Source: Clitoria ternatea (taxonomy: Eukaryota; Streptophyta; Magnoliopsida; Fabales; Fabaceae). Taken from it: a stretch of 64,000 nt of DNA. The position numbers and the translations under genes were made by a program. The DNA is taken from assembly GCA_037962975.1 (NCBI GenBank), contig CM075669.1:188798501-188862500 (forward strand), written 5' to 3'. Shown here piece after piece: positions 1-10,303 of this stretch (positions within the stretch are counted from its first letter, which is position 1; every line of letters begins with the position of its first letter). A model generated the notes under the pieces. The model worked only from the letters and a program-made list of their open reading frames with translations, searched no databases and had not been told where the DNA came from.

Positions 1-1
1 A

Positions 2-37
2 TGGAATATAAAGAATTTACGTGTATATTACAGCTAA
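2..37 (+). pseudogene. Integrase C-terminal end (element 1)
   Basis: Eleven codons ending in TAA at 35-37 match the last codons of the sister element's integrase at 14593-14628, with one difference (Ile for Val). This is only the extreme C-terminus of Pol; the rest lies upstream of the window. Confidence 0.7.
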
Positions 38-195
38 CCGGCACCATAAGTCATGCACTCTTTTTCCCTACCCAAGGTTTTTCTCACAGGGTTTACTTGG
101 GAGGTTTTTAATGAGGTATACAGCTGGGGTGCTATTTGTTTAATAAAGAGTATTATTGTGTGGATAATATTGTTTCGATGAATTCCTCCAAGAGA

Positions 196-530
196 CTAAA
201 ACCCAAAGTGGTCTAAGGACCCCAAAGTGGTTAAGTTATTAAAACCCCAGAGTGGTCCAAGGACCCCATAGTGGTTAAGTTATTAAAACCCCAGAGTGGT
301 CTAAGGACCCCAGAGTGGTCTAAGGACCCCAGAGTGGTTAAGTTATTAAAACCCCAGAGTGGTCTAAGGACCCCAGAGTGGTTAAGTTATTAAAACCCCG
401 GAGTGGTCTAAGGACCCCAGAGTGGTTAAGTTATTAAAACCCCGGAGTAGTCTAAGGACCCCAGAATGGTTAAGTTATTAAAACCCTGGAGTGGTCCAAG
501 GACCCCAGAGCGGTATAATTAAAACCCATG
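196..530 (+). repeat. Short phrase repeats between pol and antisense ORF (element 1)
   Basis: Degenerate tandem units of about 20 and 44 bp alternate CCCCAGAGTGGTCTAAGGA with CCCCAGAGTGGTTAAGTTATTAAAA. The sister element has the same block at 14780-14960 with fewer units, so copy number differs between the copies. No coding content is seen. Confidence 0.85.
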
Positions 531-750
531 GTCCGAGGACCCCAGAATGGTTGTTATTATTTCAAGTATGAAGAGGGAATTATGCGAAATAGAGACGATA
601 TAGATAAAAGTACTACTGTCATTAACAAAAAGGTACTACGGCCAAGACTATCAGGATTCAAAAATGGCGGAGCTCATCCCGTCTACAAAGCAAAATCTAA
701 TTACAAAAGAAATTAGACAGAGCTCATCCCGCCTATAGAGCAAAAAGAAA

Positions 751-3009
751 TCAAGGGTTAACTGGATCCTCCCCTTCACCCTCGGACCCAACACCAACAT
801 CGTCCGTAGTGGAGTCAAGACCATCATCCTCCCCTGCAGCCAAGGGACGAAGCTTGAAGGGAACATCGGTAGGAGAGAAGGATTCACCACCCATCTCGGT
901 TACCAATTCACCATTCCAGAATCGGTTGAAAAAACTAATCCCGTTCAGGTTCAGAGGTGAATCCCAGTTCCGGTGGATGACCTGGCAGACCACATGACTA
1001 AAAGAGTCCATGGCGGCATAAGCAAACTGTAACATATCCTCTTGGTACTTATTCTGCTCATTTGTGACCGCCGTGGACAATTCTTCATTTTTCTTATGAA
1101 GATCGGTCACTTAGTCCTCCAGGTCGGCCACCTTCTTCTGTAGCTTCTCCTCCTCCTTCCTCCAACCTTCCTCGGACTGCTGATAAGCCTGGTTAGACTC
1201 ATTGAGGGACTTAATCCCCTAGTGAGCCTGACTACAGTCTTCGGAAAGTTGGGAGTTCTTGTCCTTTAGACGGTCCACTTCTAGCTTTGGACCATCGGTT
1301 GCGGCAAAGTAAATGACGGAGAGAGTCTTGATGTTGTACCATATCATTTTCTCCAAGGCGAATGAGACGTCATCCTTCTCCAACCCTAACTTGAGACGGT
1401 AGGGGAGCTCGAAGTCTGAGTTGGGGGGAAGGGTCCTTGTAAAAAGATCCTCCAGAGCTTCCATGCCGGAACGAGGAGGGGGAGGAACGTCACCTTCAAC
1501 CGGGGTCTCAGTGGCAACCACTTTGCCTTTGTCCAGTGTGCGAGGGGCGGGGTTCACCTTTGCCTTTTTGGAGGCCCCGACAGATTGCCCTTTCTTCTTC
1601 CGCTTGCCGGAGGCATCCTCTAAGTCAATTACCCCATCGGGAGTAGGAAGCCTGGAAGATCTCTGCATCTTCGGGGTGACATTATTTTCTGCAGTGGTGT
1701 CTACTACGGATCCCTCCATTAACTTGTGGAGGTTCTCCAGGGTAACGACACTCATGTTCCCTAAAAAATAAAAGCAGTAGTTAAAACAACCATAGTAAAA
1801 GTAATAAATAAATACATAAATAATAAAGGAATGGGTGTCTACCCAGGAGATTAAGGTAATCGTCCCATGTCTCAGCTGAGCCAAGAAGAGAACGGTACTT
1901 AATGGGGGCACCCTGGGAGATGTTGTGAAGGGTGTCAACCACAACCTTCGCAGACTCCGAGAGGGAGGACTTTTCAACAGCAGAGGCCGAACTCTCTAGC
2001 AGATTATGCTTATGAGTCTAACTGGTGTGAATCCTGAATCGGCCTTCTTCATCCTTCTAGAATGGCTGCTCTATACCTTTAACGAAGAGCTTAAGGTAGG
2101 AGTTCTTGAAGGAGCCTCCGGTGATCTTGTAGGATTCAGCGAAGGCTTCGAAATTGACGATGTCACTTTGACACCGTAAATTAACGAATCCCATCCCGGT
2201 TCCACCTCGACGCATCACTCAGGTATATCAGAAGAAGATGGCGACGGTGGGGGTAAAGCCTAAGTGCTTACCCAAAACTTCCAAAGAGAGGATGAGGGCC
2301 CCGCTATTAGGGTGAAGCTGACTGGGGGTGATGTCCAGAAACCGCAGTACCCCTATTTCAAATTTATTCAAGGGGAACCGAACTCCCACCTTACTGATAG
2401 TGTAATCATGGAAGTAGATGAAGCAGTCCCTCGGAATATGATAGATCCGCTCTGTGATGGTAGGGGTAAAAAGGGTGAAAGAATTGGTGTACTTCTTGGC
2501 GCGCTAGTGATACTCCAGCTCCAGTTCCACTCCGTCCGTGGGTTGAGCAAGCAGCTATAAATTGGAAGAATTTCCTGGGAAACCCAGAAATAAGGGTCTT
2601 CGGCTTTCTGAGCCAGCCAATTTACTTTGTCCGCTATCATGAAGGTATCGTCGGGGTCATTTCGTAAGGTTGATGATCTAGAGGCATCCATCATCACTAC
2701 GTGCGCTAAAAAAGGTACACGCGAGTAAAAGTCAGTATCATTAGCGTAGTAATGTACTACACTAGAATTATCACTCTGGTCCGGAGACACAGGAGGAAGG
2801 GGTGAGTAAGGAATCTGAACCCTGGAAGAGGAAGACTCCGCCCGGGAAGTTGAACCCAAGTTAATTAGAGTCATCCATCTACGGATGTCCATTTGAGTGA
2901 GCTGAGGTCCATGACGAGGAACCTCAGGTAGCCAAGAAATCAAAGGATTTAAAACAATTTCACATGAGGAATCTTGTTCCTGGCCATGGTTAGAAGAAAA
3001 GGAAGACAT
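751..3009 (-). pseudogene. Antisense ORF (aORF) of Tat element 1, broken
   Basis: On the reverse strand a protein-like region starts at ATG 3009 and survives as three open blocks: 3009-2368, 1977-1219 and 1110-751. The N-terminal block contains the stretch VHYYANDTDFYSRVPFLAHV, a middle block carries a basic Lys-rich patch and a conserved WYNIKTL segment, and the C-terminal block is coiled-coil-like with a very acidic tail. One nonsense change (TAA where the sister has CAA) separates the last block. Antisense ORFs downstream of integrase are known in Tat-lineage elements; some resemble plant transposase-like domains. Their function is unknown. The copy is dead as it stands but longer than the sister's. 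Confidence 0.65.
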
Positions 3010-3491
3010 GGTAAAAAAGAAGAATCTTGAAGGCTACCTATGGGGATAATACGAGTGGTTCTTCTAGTACGAGCCAGGACAAGGTGAGAGCAAAAGTAGA
3101 GGGCGGTCAAACAGAGTTTTGGCAAAGAAAAAATGAAGCAAAGCAGCAGGGACATTTTCCTTTTATAGGGAGAAAAAGAATGTGGGCCGAAGTTCAACCG
3201 TCGCAGCCCATGGACGAAGTGGGAGACGAAACGTCACGGCCCAAAAGGGGCGCGTCGTTTCGCCTAGGCTAATGACATTTCAGAGCGTGTGGAATGTACG
3301 ACCAACCATGAGATGACACGTCAGTGGTCCACGTGGTGTGGCAACTTTTATAGGTGAGATACATTAAATGCTTCACCTAACCAGAAGTATATATGACACC
3401 GGTCATATTTGGCATACCGGTAGCTGCACCCTGACAAAAATTTTTAGTTGTACTACGGATAGTTCATCTTTTATAGCAACACTACAAAAAT

Positions 3492-3506
3492 AAACTAAGG
3501 AGCAAA
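3492..3506 (+). other. Polypurine tract (element 1)
   Basis: The purine-rich run ending AAGGAGCAAA lies immediately before the LTR start TGAT. It aligns with AAGGGGAAAA in the sister element. This is where plus-strand priming would occur. Confidence 0.6.
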
Positions 3507-4093
3507 TGATTCGAGGTGGTAACCAAAACTGGATGGGGTCTGGAGAATACCATGCCACGTCATTAAGGGCTGGCAGGTCATAATCGGAGTCCGAGCCCAT
3601 TGATTGACCACGGATCCATCCCTCAACCCCGGGCAATTATTGACAATCTGACAGCCAGTCAGAAGAGGTATGGGCAACCTGATCCTGCAGACACTATACC
3701 TATAGTAAGTTAGGAAGATAGTCAAATCACTTTCGAAACCAAGGTAAACCCAATAAATACAACTCATTTATTACTGAAAAGGGATCTGATCTAATTTTCT
3801 TCGTAAGTTACCTCTGTAATCCTTAAATTACTTTAGTTACCATACTGACTTAAGCATAGGAGAATATTCTGCAGGAACCCCTCTGGCGTGGTCCTGAAAC
3901 TCCAGTACGGATTGAGATATCAATTACCACCTTTACTTGAAGATCCTTAGATTCCCACTGAACTGAGGTTTATAATACCGTACTCCACTCGACGGTGTAA
4001 AATCGAGAGCATGTGAGGTAACCCCGGTTAGAAGACGGAACTAGGAGTCCGGTCCAAACAGTCAACCTTGACCCCGGATTCTAGGACAGATCA
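3507..4093 (+). repeat. 3' LTR of Tat element 1
   Basis: A 587-bp LTR starts TGATTCGAGG and ends GACAGATCA, with the terminal inverted repeat TGATC/GATCA that the sister LTRs have. It is clearly homologous to 5004-5586 and 16991-17555, including a TATA-like stretch near 3970. It has several short differences from both, so it was not copied recently from the sister. Confidence 0.85.
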
Positions 4094-4667
4094 TATTTCT
4101 TTATTAAAAAATTCATGAAATATATAAATAAAAAAAGACAAGTTCAAATATGATAATTCATATAAGTATTCTTCATAGAAGCTAGTTTTGTATATCAATA
4201 AAGTTTTGATAAAATAAATATTTATAATAATAATGAATAGTGTAAATATCAAAGAGCATTCCATAATAAATAAAGATTTAATATTTCAAAAATAAAATAA
4301 AAGTAGTAGTAGGAATTATTAAAAATATGTAGGGATAATAAAGTAAAAAAGGATTTCAACTAATAGTTGAAATTGAAAAACATGGTTTGAAGTAATGTTC
4401 CTAAAATCATTACTAGCTAACTGAAAAGTGGCATTTCAACTATCCACCCAAACACTTCTAATTTACACTTTATGATATTTTAGCTATTGGTTTCAGTTTT
4501 TAGCTAGTTAAAATGCCTTACCAAATAGACACTAAGAGTCCATTTGGTAAAACTAACGGATAAACTAGTTGAAAAGCTAACTTAAAGTTAATAAGTTAGC
4601 TGAAAGCTTAAAGCTAAAAAACTGAAAGCTGATAAGCTAGTAAATTAAAATATGTTTGGTAAAATTA
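4094..4667. repeat. AT-rich intervening DNA with MITE-like segment
   Basis: No gene is seen. From about 4390 to 4667 the DNA is rich in self-complementary AGCTTA/TAAGCT runs. It has TTTGGTAAA at 4540 and 4655 and the inverted form TTACCAAAT near 4520, the look of decayed MITEs (hAT-like). No clean ends or target duplications were found. Confidence 0.3.
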
Positions 4668-5003
4668 CACTACTAGAAAACTTTAAAGCGGCCCCCAAAT
4701 TAGCCAGTAAAAATATGTCATCGTCGTTAGCCATTGAATTTTCCACCACTTCTTCTGAGCGACCAAATATTTTTATTTTGTATATGATTAGTGACAAAAT
4801 TTAGCTACGGAATTGGATATTCTCACACCCTAGTCCTAAGCACTTTTAATCCAAAAGTAAGAAATGAAAACTCCTTCTCTAAAAGCTTGAGCAACAATTA
4901 CAACTTGAAGATTAGGAGTCTAATAAGAACTTAAGTGAGCAAAAACAAATGAATTAGTTTTCCTCACTTAGAAAGTGATTTTTCTTTGATAGGGAATTGA
5001 ATT
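4668..5003. mobile_element. CACTA transposon terminal fragment
   Basis: CACTACTAGAAAA at 4668-4680 is a typical plant CACTA (En/Spm) terminus. It is followed by short subterminal motifs around GTCATCGTCGTTAGCC. No transposase and no opposite terminus are present before the Tat LTR at 5004, so this is a stub or a very short derivative. Confidence 0.5.
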
Positions 5004-5586
5004 TGATCCGGGGTGGTTATAGTACTGGAAGAGGTCCGAATGCATTACACCACGTCACTAATAAGAACTGGCAAGTTACGACCGGAGTCCAATCCATATG
5101 TTAACTATGGATCTTCCCCTTTAACCCCGGTCAATAACTGACAATCTGACAGCCAGTCAGAAAAGGTATGGGCAACCTGACCCTGCAGACACTGTACCTA
5201 CAGTAAGTTAGGAAGCTAGTCAAACCACTTCCAAAACTAAGGTAAACACTATAAACACAACTCATTTATTACTAAGGAGATCTGATCTAATTCCCGTAAG
5301 TTACCTCCGTAACCTTTAATTACCTCTGTTAGCATACTGAATTAAGCATCGGAGAATATTCTGCAGGTATCCCTTCGGTGTGGTCCTGAAGCACCAATAC
5401 AGATTACGACATCAATTACCACCTTTACTCGAAGAACCTCGAATTCCCACTAAACTGAGGTATATAATACCGTACTCCACTAAGACGGTGTAAAATTGAG
5501 AGCACGTGAGGTAACTCTGGTTAGGAAACTGAACTAGGATTCCCGTCAAGATAGTCAACTCTGACCCCGGATTCCCGAACAGATCA
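5004..5586 (+). repeat. 5' LTR of Tat element 2
   Basis: A 583-bp LTR runs from TGATCCGGGG to GAACAGATCA. TATATAATA at 5461-5469 is a plausible promoter TATA box, conserved in the 3' LTR at 17430-17438. The PBS follows directly. Confidence 0.85.
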
Positions 5587-5587
5587 T

Positions 5588-5605
5588 TGGCACGCCCGGT
5601 GGGAC
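5588..5605 (+). other. Primer binding site (Tat element 2)
   Basis: TGGCACGCCCGGTGGGAC starts one base after the LTR. Beginning with TGG, it fits the complement of a tRNA 3' end. The tRNA was not identified. Confidence 0.65.
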
Positions 5606-5646
5606 CGTATAAATTTATGAGTCCCGCATCAAATTGACCAAATAAT

Positions 5647-6933
5647 ATGGAGCGCCCTAGAGGAAATGAAACCCCGGAAGGACATGTCCATAATGTGACG
5701 AGAAGCTTGAATTTCAATGAAGGAATAGTGGAGACCCCTGGGACGGAGTTGAGAGATCAAGTTGTAGTGAGAGCAGACCCCAGGGATGAAGTCATAAGGC
5801 AACTGCGCCAAGAAATACAATTGCGAAGGGAAAACCAAGGTGGAGATCAGAGGCAGCCAGAAATCCCTCACCATCAGGAGAGATCCTTGACATATGCATA
5901 CGATGAGCAAGAGTCCACACATAGGACGGAGGAGATGAGTAGCCAGAGGAGGATGATGAACCATGGTAGAGGAGGAGAATATCGGTTTAAAATACCATTC
6001 ACCAGAAGACTAATGAGTGCCCCAATCCCCAGACATCTTCAAACCCCTCAACCATTATCAATTGGGAAGTACACTAGAGAGTCAGACCCTTGAAGTCATC
6101 TAGATGCCTACGTCAATGAATCGTTGTTCCTAGGTGCTGGGGAGGATGTTATGTGTAGAATGTTCCCAAGGACATTATCTGCTGAAGCTTTGGGATGGTT
6201 TAAGAGTTTGCCCAGTGGGTCAATAGATTCCTGGGATAATACGGCCCATGTGTTCCTTCAACATTTTATGGTGTCTAGAGATGTGCCAAAGACATCCCAC
6301 ACGTTGGCTCAGATTAGACAAGGGGCGGAAGAAAGTTTGAAAGATATTTTAAAGAGATTCTATAAAGAAGCAGCATTGGTTCCAGGGCTGACGGAAGAAA
6401 TTCAGATACACATTACGGTAGAAGCATTACAACCACGGTCACCTTTTGCATTATCTTTGGCAAAGGGACCACCTCAGACGATGGAAGAATTCAGAAGCAA
6501 AGTGGTGAAGTATGTGGGAAGAGAAATGCACTTGGAAGCTACCAAGCAAAGGAGCATGGAGATGAAGGTGAAGAGAACGGATAAAAAAGAAGGTAGGACG
6601 GAAAGAAAGGGAGCTGGTAGGGATGTATTCCCAAGACCACGAGAAGGGAGAGGTGTGAATGCGGTATAGTATACACCATTGACTGTTTGACCCAGCCAAA
6701 TCTTATGAGAGGCTGGATTGAGAGGAATGACGGTATACGGGGTGAGAAGACCCATTCCTTTGAAGAGAGCTGGAAACCCCAATAAATATTGTGAGTTTCA
6801 CGAGCAAGCAGGGTATAATACTGATGAATGCCGTCAGCTGAAGGAAGCCATTGAGATGTTAATAAGAGAAGGAAAGCTAAAGCAGTACCTGTTCAAGCAA
6901 AAGGCAAACCCAGAAAAGGCCTGCGTTGGATAA
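5647..6933 (+). pseudogene. Gag of Tat element 2, broken
   Basis: Three blocks make up a Gag: 5647-6093 (basic N-terminal region), 6124-6669 (retrotransposon gag core with LGWFKSLPSGSIDSW and an FLQHFM helix) and 6718-6933 (a Cys/His motif CEFHEQAGYNTDEC typical of Tat Gags). In-frame stops at 6091-6093 and at about 6667 separate them, and the reading resumes in the expected order after each. Gag would form the cytoplasmic particle that packages element RNA. It is not functional as it stands. Confidence 0.75.
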
Positions 6934-7399
6934 AGGAAAAGTCGTAGTCGACAATATTGATGATGATGACGAGTCCTGGATGAAACCACCTGGTTTGGGT
7001 AGAAGAGATGTTATAGACATGACTATTGGAGGATTTGCTGGAGGAAGAGTATCGAACTCAGCAAGGAAGAACCATTTGAGGATGATGATATCGGTACAGA
7101 CAAAAGCAAACAATAGGCCTTTCAGGGACGGTGTTAAAACTCTGGCCATTATTTTCACTGACGATGACTACAGCTCGACAGTGCTAGGAGGTGATGACGC
7201 GGTGGTAATAGAAGCCGTGGTGGCAAACAAAATGATAAGAAGGATGTTGGTAGATCAAGGGAGTTCGTGTGATGTGATTTTCTACGAATGCTTTAAGAAA
7301 ATGGGCCTCTCAGATTCTGATCTGCAACCGTACACCCAGGAGCTGACTGCATTCAATGGTGCCAAACAATCCACTAAAGGATTCTGGACACCAGATTAA
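6926..7399 (+). pseudogene. Aspartic protease region (Tat element 2)
   Basis: The region overlaps the end of the Gag block by a few bases in another frame. The active-site motif reads LVDQGSSCDVIF; DQGSS in place of DTGSS is common in Tat elements and is not by itself a defect. The ORF ends in a stop at 7397-7399, just before the linker to RT. The protease would mature Gag-Pol. Confidence 0.7.
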
Positions 7400-7419
7400 C
7401 ATTTGAAGGAGAGCCGGGG

Positions 7420-9139
7420 TTGAAAACGATGCGCACTAGAGTCCTGGTTATTGATGTCAAGTCCCCGTTTAACAGGATTATTCGATGCCCTTCTTTAAAT
7501 TCTCTGGAAGTAGTTGTGTCCACCCCGCACCTATTAATAAAGTTCATCGACAAGGACAATCAAGTATCCTTTGTTCAGGGTGATCAGCAAATGGCGAGGT
7601 ACTGCTATAACCACAGTGTGTTAATGACCAAGGCAGAAGAATCAGTGAAAAGGAAGAGCTTGAATAATGGTGGACCAGTACCGGAGTCTGTAAATTTGAT
7701 AGACCTGGATCCAAGAGAGGAGTTGAGGTTAGACCCAGAAAACCCCAAGAGGCCAACACCGGAGGAAGGAGTGAAGAAAATAATGTTAGAAGATGACCTT
7801 GCCAGAGGAACAGAGATTAATGACTTTTTAGAGCAAGGAATGGAGGAACGATTGACCAAGCTGTTAAGAGAGTTCAAACACCTGTTTCCATGGACAGCAG
7901 CCGATATGCCAAGAATTGACCCAAATTTCTGCTGTCATAAATTGGCAGTTTACCCAGAATCCAGAGTGGTGGCTCAGAAAAAGAGAAGGCTAGGACCGGA
8001 GAAGTAGCAGACGGCATGTGAACAGACTGAGGAACTGTTGAAAGCAGGATTCATAAAGGAGGTTCAATATTCTTCCTGGGTCTCAAATGTGGTGATGGTA
8101 AAAAAGTCCAATGGCAAATGGCGGATGTGCACGGATTTTACCAATTTGAACAAGTGTTGCCTAAAAGATCCCTACCCCTTACCAAGTATTGATCAAATGG
8201 TTGACGATTCGTCAGGCTACCAGTTCTTATCTTTTATGGACGCCTACTTTGGGTATAATCAAATTCTGATATGGAAGGAAGACGAAGATAAGACGGCGTT
8301 CGTGAATGATAAAGGAGTCTTCTGTTACACCGTGATGCTAGAGAATGATGAACAAGGTGTTTGACGGAATGAGGTCAAAAATGGTCGAGGTGTATGTGGA
8401 TGATATAATTACCAAGACACCAGTTGAAGGAGATCATGTTGAAGATTTGAGGAAAGTATTTCAAAGACTACAGCTCTATAATATGAGGTTGAACCCCCTC
8501 AAGTGAACATATGCAGTACCAGCTGGAAGATTCTTAGAATTTATGCTAACCCAGAGGGGTATAGAAGCTAATCCGGACAAATACAAGGCAATGAGGGAAC
8601 TTCGAAGTCTAACTAATGTGAGGGAGGTGTAATCGTTAAATGGAAAGGTGGCAGCCTTATCCCGGTTCATGCCAAAGATGACACACCGGTCACTACCCCT
8701 CTACAAGGCGTTGAAGAAGAATAAAGATTTTCATTGGGGAGAAGAGCAGGAAAAAGCATTTCAAGAGCTGAAGGAGGTTCTGGAAAATCCACCGGTGTTG
8801 ACGAAGCCTAACCCTGGAGAGAAACTATTCATTTACCTGTCCGTATCTGATGAAGCAATTGGAGCCACACTTTTGAAGGAGACCATTAAGGGTCAGAGGC
8901 CAGTATATTTTGTGGGAAAAGTGTTGCAAGGGGCAGAAGGCCGGTATCAGAAGCTAGAAAAGGCAGCTTTAGCTTTAGTTTGGACGTCCCAGTGTCTAAG
9001 ACAGTATTTTTATGCACACCCAGTAACGGTTCAGACGGATCTTCCTTTGAGAGCGGTGTTTCATAAACCGGATTTAGCAGGAAGAATGACTAAGTGGGCG
9101 ATAGAGCTATCAGAGTTTGACATCTCGTATAAACCATGA
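7420..9139 (+). pseudogene. Reverse transcriptase and RNase H (Tat element 2), broken
   Basis: 7420-8007 is the linker and RT start, and 8038-8364 is the RT palm beginning (KSNGKWRMCTDFTNLN). From about 8340 the reading continues in another frame through VYVDDII at about 8389-8406, so the catalytic YVDD is present but separated from the N-terminal half by a small deletion that removed the usual PFGL segment. Further stops occur at about 8005 and 8630. 8648-9139 gives the connection and Ty3-type RNase H (IGATLLKE, then SQCLRQYFYAHPVTVQTD). Multiple lesions make it inactive. Confidence 0.75.
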
Positions 9140-9560
9140 ACAACCATAAAAGCCCAAGTTTTGGCAGATTTTGTGACAGAATTAACTGGAGAGGCCCCAA
9201 TACTACCACGGGAACATTAGAAGATTTTTGTCGACGGATCGTCGAATGGAAAAGGATGTGAGGCCAGAGTAGTAGTTGAAAGTGAGGACGGAGTGAGTGT
9301 GGAGATCTCCCTCAGATTCAATTTCAAAATATCGAATAATCAAGCTAAGTATGAGGCGTGTTTGGCGGTGCTTTACAGCGATTCACAGTTAGTGACTTCG
9401 CAAATTAATTAAAATTATCAAGTAAAGGAACCGTTGTTGTAGCAATATCTGGCAAAGGTAAAGGAGTTAGGAGAAAAATTCACAAATATAGAATTCAAGC
9501 ATGTCCCAAGGGAAGAGAATATAAGAGTTGATCTCTTGTCTCGAGTGGCAAGCACGAAAA
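9140..9560 (+). pseudogene. Second, archaeal-like RNase H (aRNH) of Tat element 2
   Basis: After a stop at 9137-9139 the same frame reads KAQVLADFVTEL, then IFVDGSSNGKG, then NNQAKYEACL and HVPREENIRVDLLSR. This is the layout of a second RNase H domain with the FVDGSS start and the E-A-L helix, positioned between the Ty3 RNase H and integrase. Such an extra RNase H is a known hallmark of the Tat lineage. Stops at about 9220, 9410 and 9440 break it. Confidence 0.65.
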
Positions 9561-10303
9561 AGGCGGGGTGTACAACTGCAGTGATACAGAGCATGTTGGC
9601 CGCTCTAAGCATTTTGAGTCCACTGAAGGTGTATGTCGTTCAGTTCAAAGCGTATCCAGAAGACTCTTGGGTCATTCTGATTATCCGATACACAGTAAGT
9701 GGACAACTGCCGGAGTGCCCAGTTAAGAGGAAGAAGTTGAAAAAAGAGCTACCGAACTTCACGTTGGTAGATGTGGGTTTGTACAGAAGAGGATTGACAA
9801 TGCCTTATCTGAGGTGCATAAATGAGGCTGATACGGATGAACTACTTTCTGAAGTACACGAAGGGACATGCGGCAACCACTGCGGGGGCAGAAGTTTGGC
9901 TAGGAAGGTGCTGAGGGTAGGATATTGGTGGCCTACTTTAGCCAAGGACGCGGTGGAGTACGTTAAGAAATGTGATGCATGTCAAAAGAATAGCAACGAG
10001 CATCATGTCCCAGTTAAAGGGTTGTTCACATCCGCAGTCCCATGGCCTTTCTACCAATAAGGCATGGACATTTTGGGACCGTTTCCTAAAGCACCAGGCG
10101 GAGTTAAATACTTAATTGTGGTGGTGGATTATTTTACGAAGTGGATTGAGGCAGAAGCAGTGGTGCACATTACCGCAGCACAAACGCGGAGATTCTTCTA
10201 TGAAAATGTCATTATAAGGTTCAGGATACCGGGAAGGGTGATAACGGACAACGGGACGCAGTTCACAGATTCCAAGTTCAAAGGTCTACTTGAAGGACTG
10301 CTG
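9536..10303 (+). pseudogene. Integrase, 5' half (Tat element 2)
   Basis: An HHCC zinc-binding domain is seen (EVHEGTCGNHCGG, then CDACQ). A stop at 10058-10060 follows. The catalytic core comes next, with the first Asp in MDILGPFPKAPGG and the second in ITDNGTQFTD. The reading is cut at about 10301 by the inserted inverted LTR and resumes at 14023. Confidence 0.75.

Larger units (their letters stand above)
1..4093 (+). mobile_element. Tat-lineage Ty3/gypsy element 1, 3' part only
   Basis: The window opens inside the last codons of an integrase. It runs through a spacer of short repeats, an antisense ORF and a 3' LTR that ends in GATCA at 4093. The order and sequence match the complete element at 5004-17555 from about 14591 onward, so both belong to one family and lie in the same orientation, 910 bp apart. 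The 5' LTR, gag and most of pol lie outside the window. Assignment to the Tat lineage rests on the antisense ORF downstream of integrase and on the second RNase H in the sister copy. This copy keeps about 1 kb of the antisense ORF that the sister has lost. Confidence 0.8.

Noticed and set aside
1761..1842. An 82-bp GT-AG intron in the reverse-strand antisense ORF of Tat element 1
   Set aside because: The splice sites look good (GTAGACACC to TTTTTTAG), but splicing would put a stop right after the junction, whereas unspliced reading stays open.
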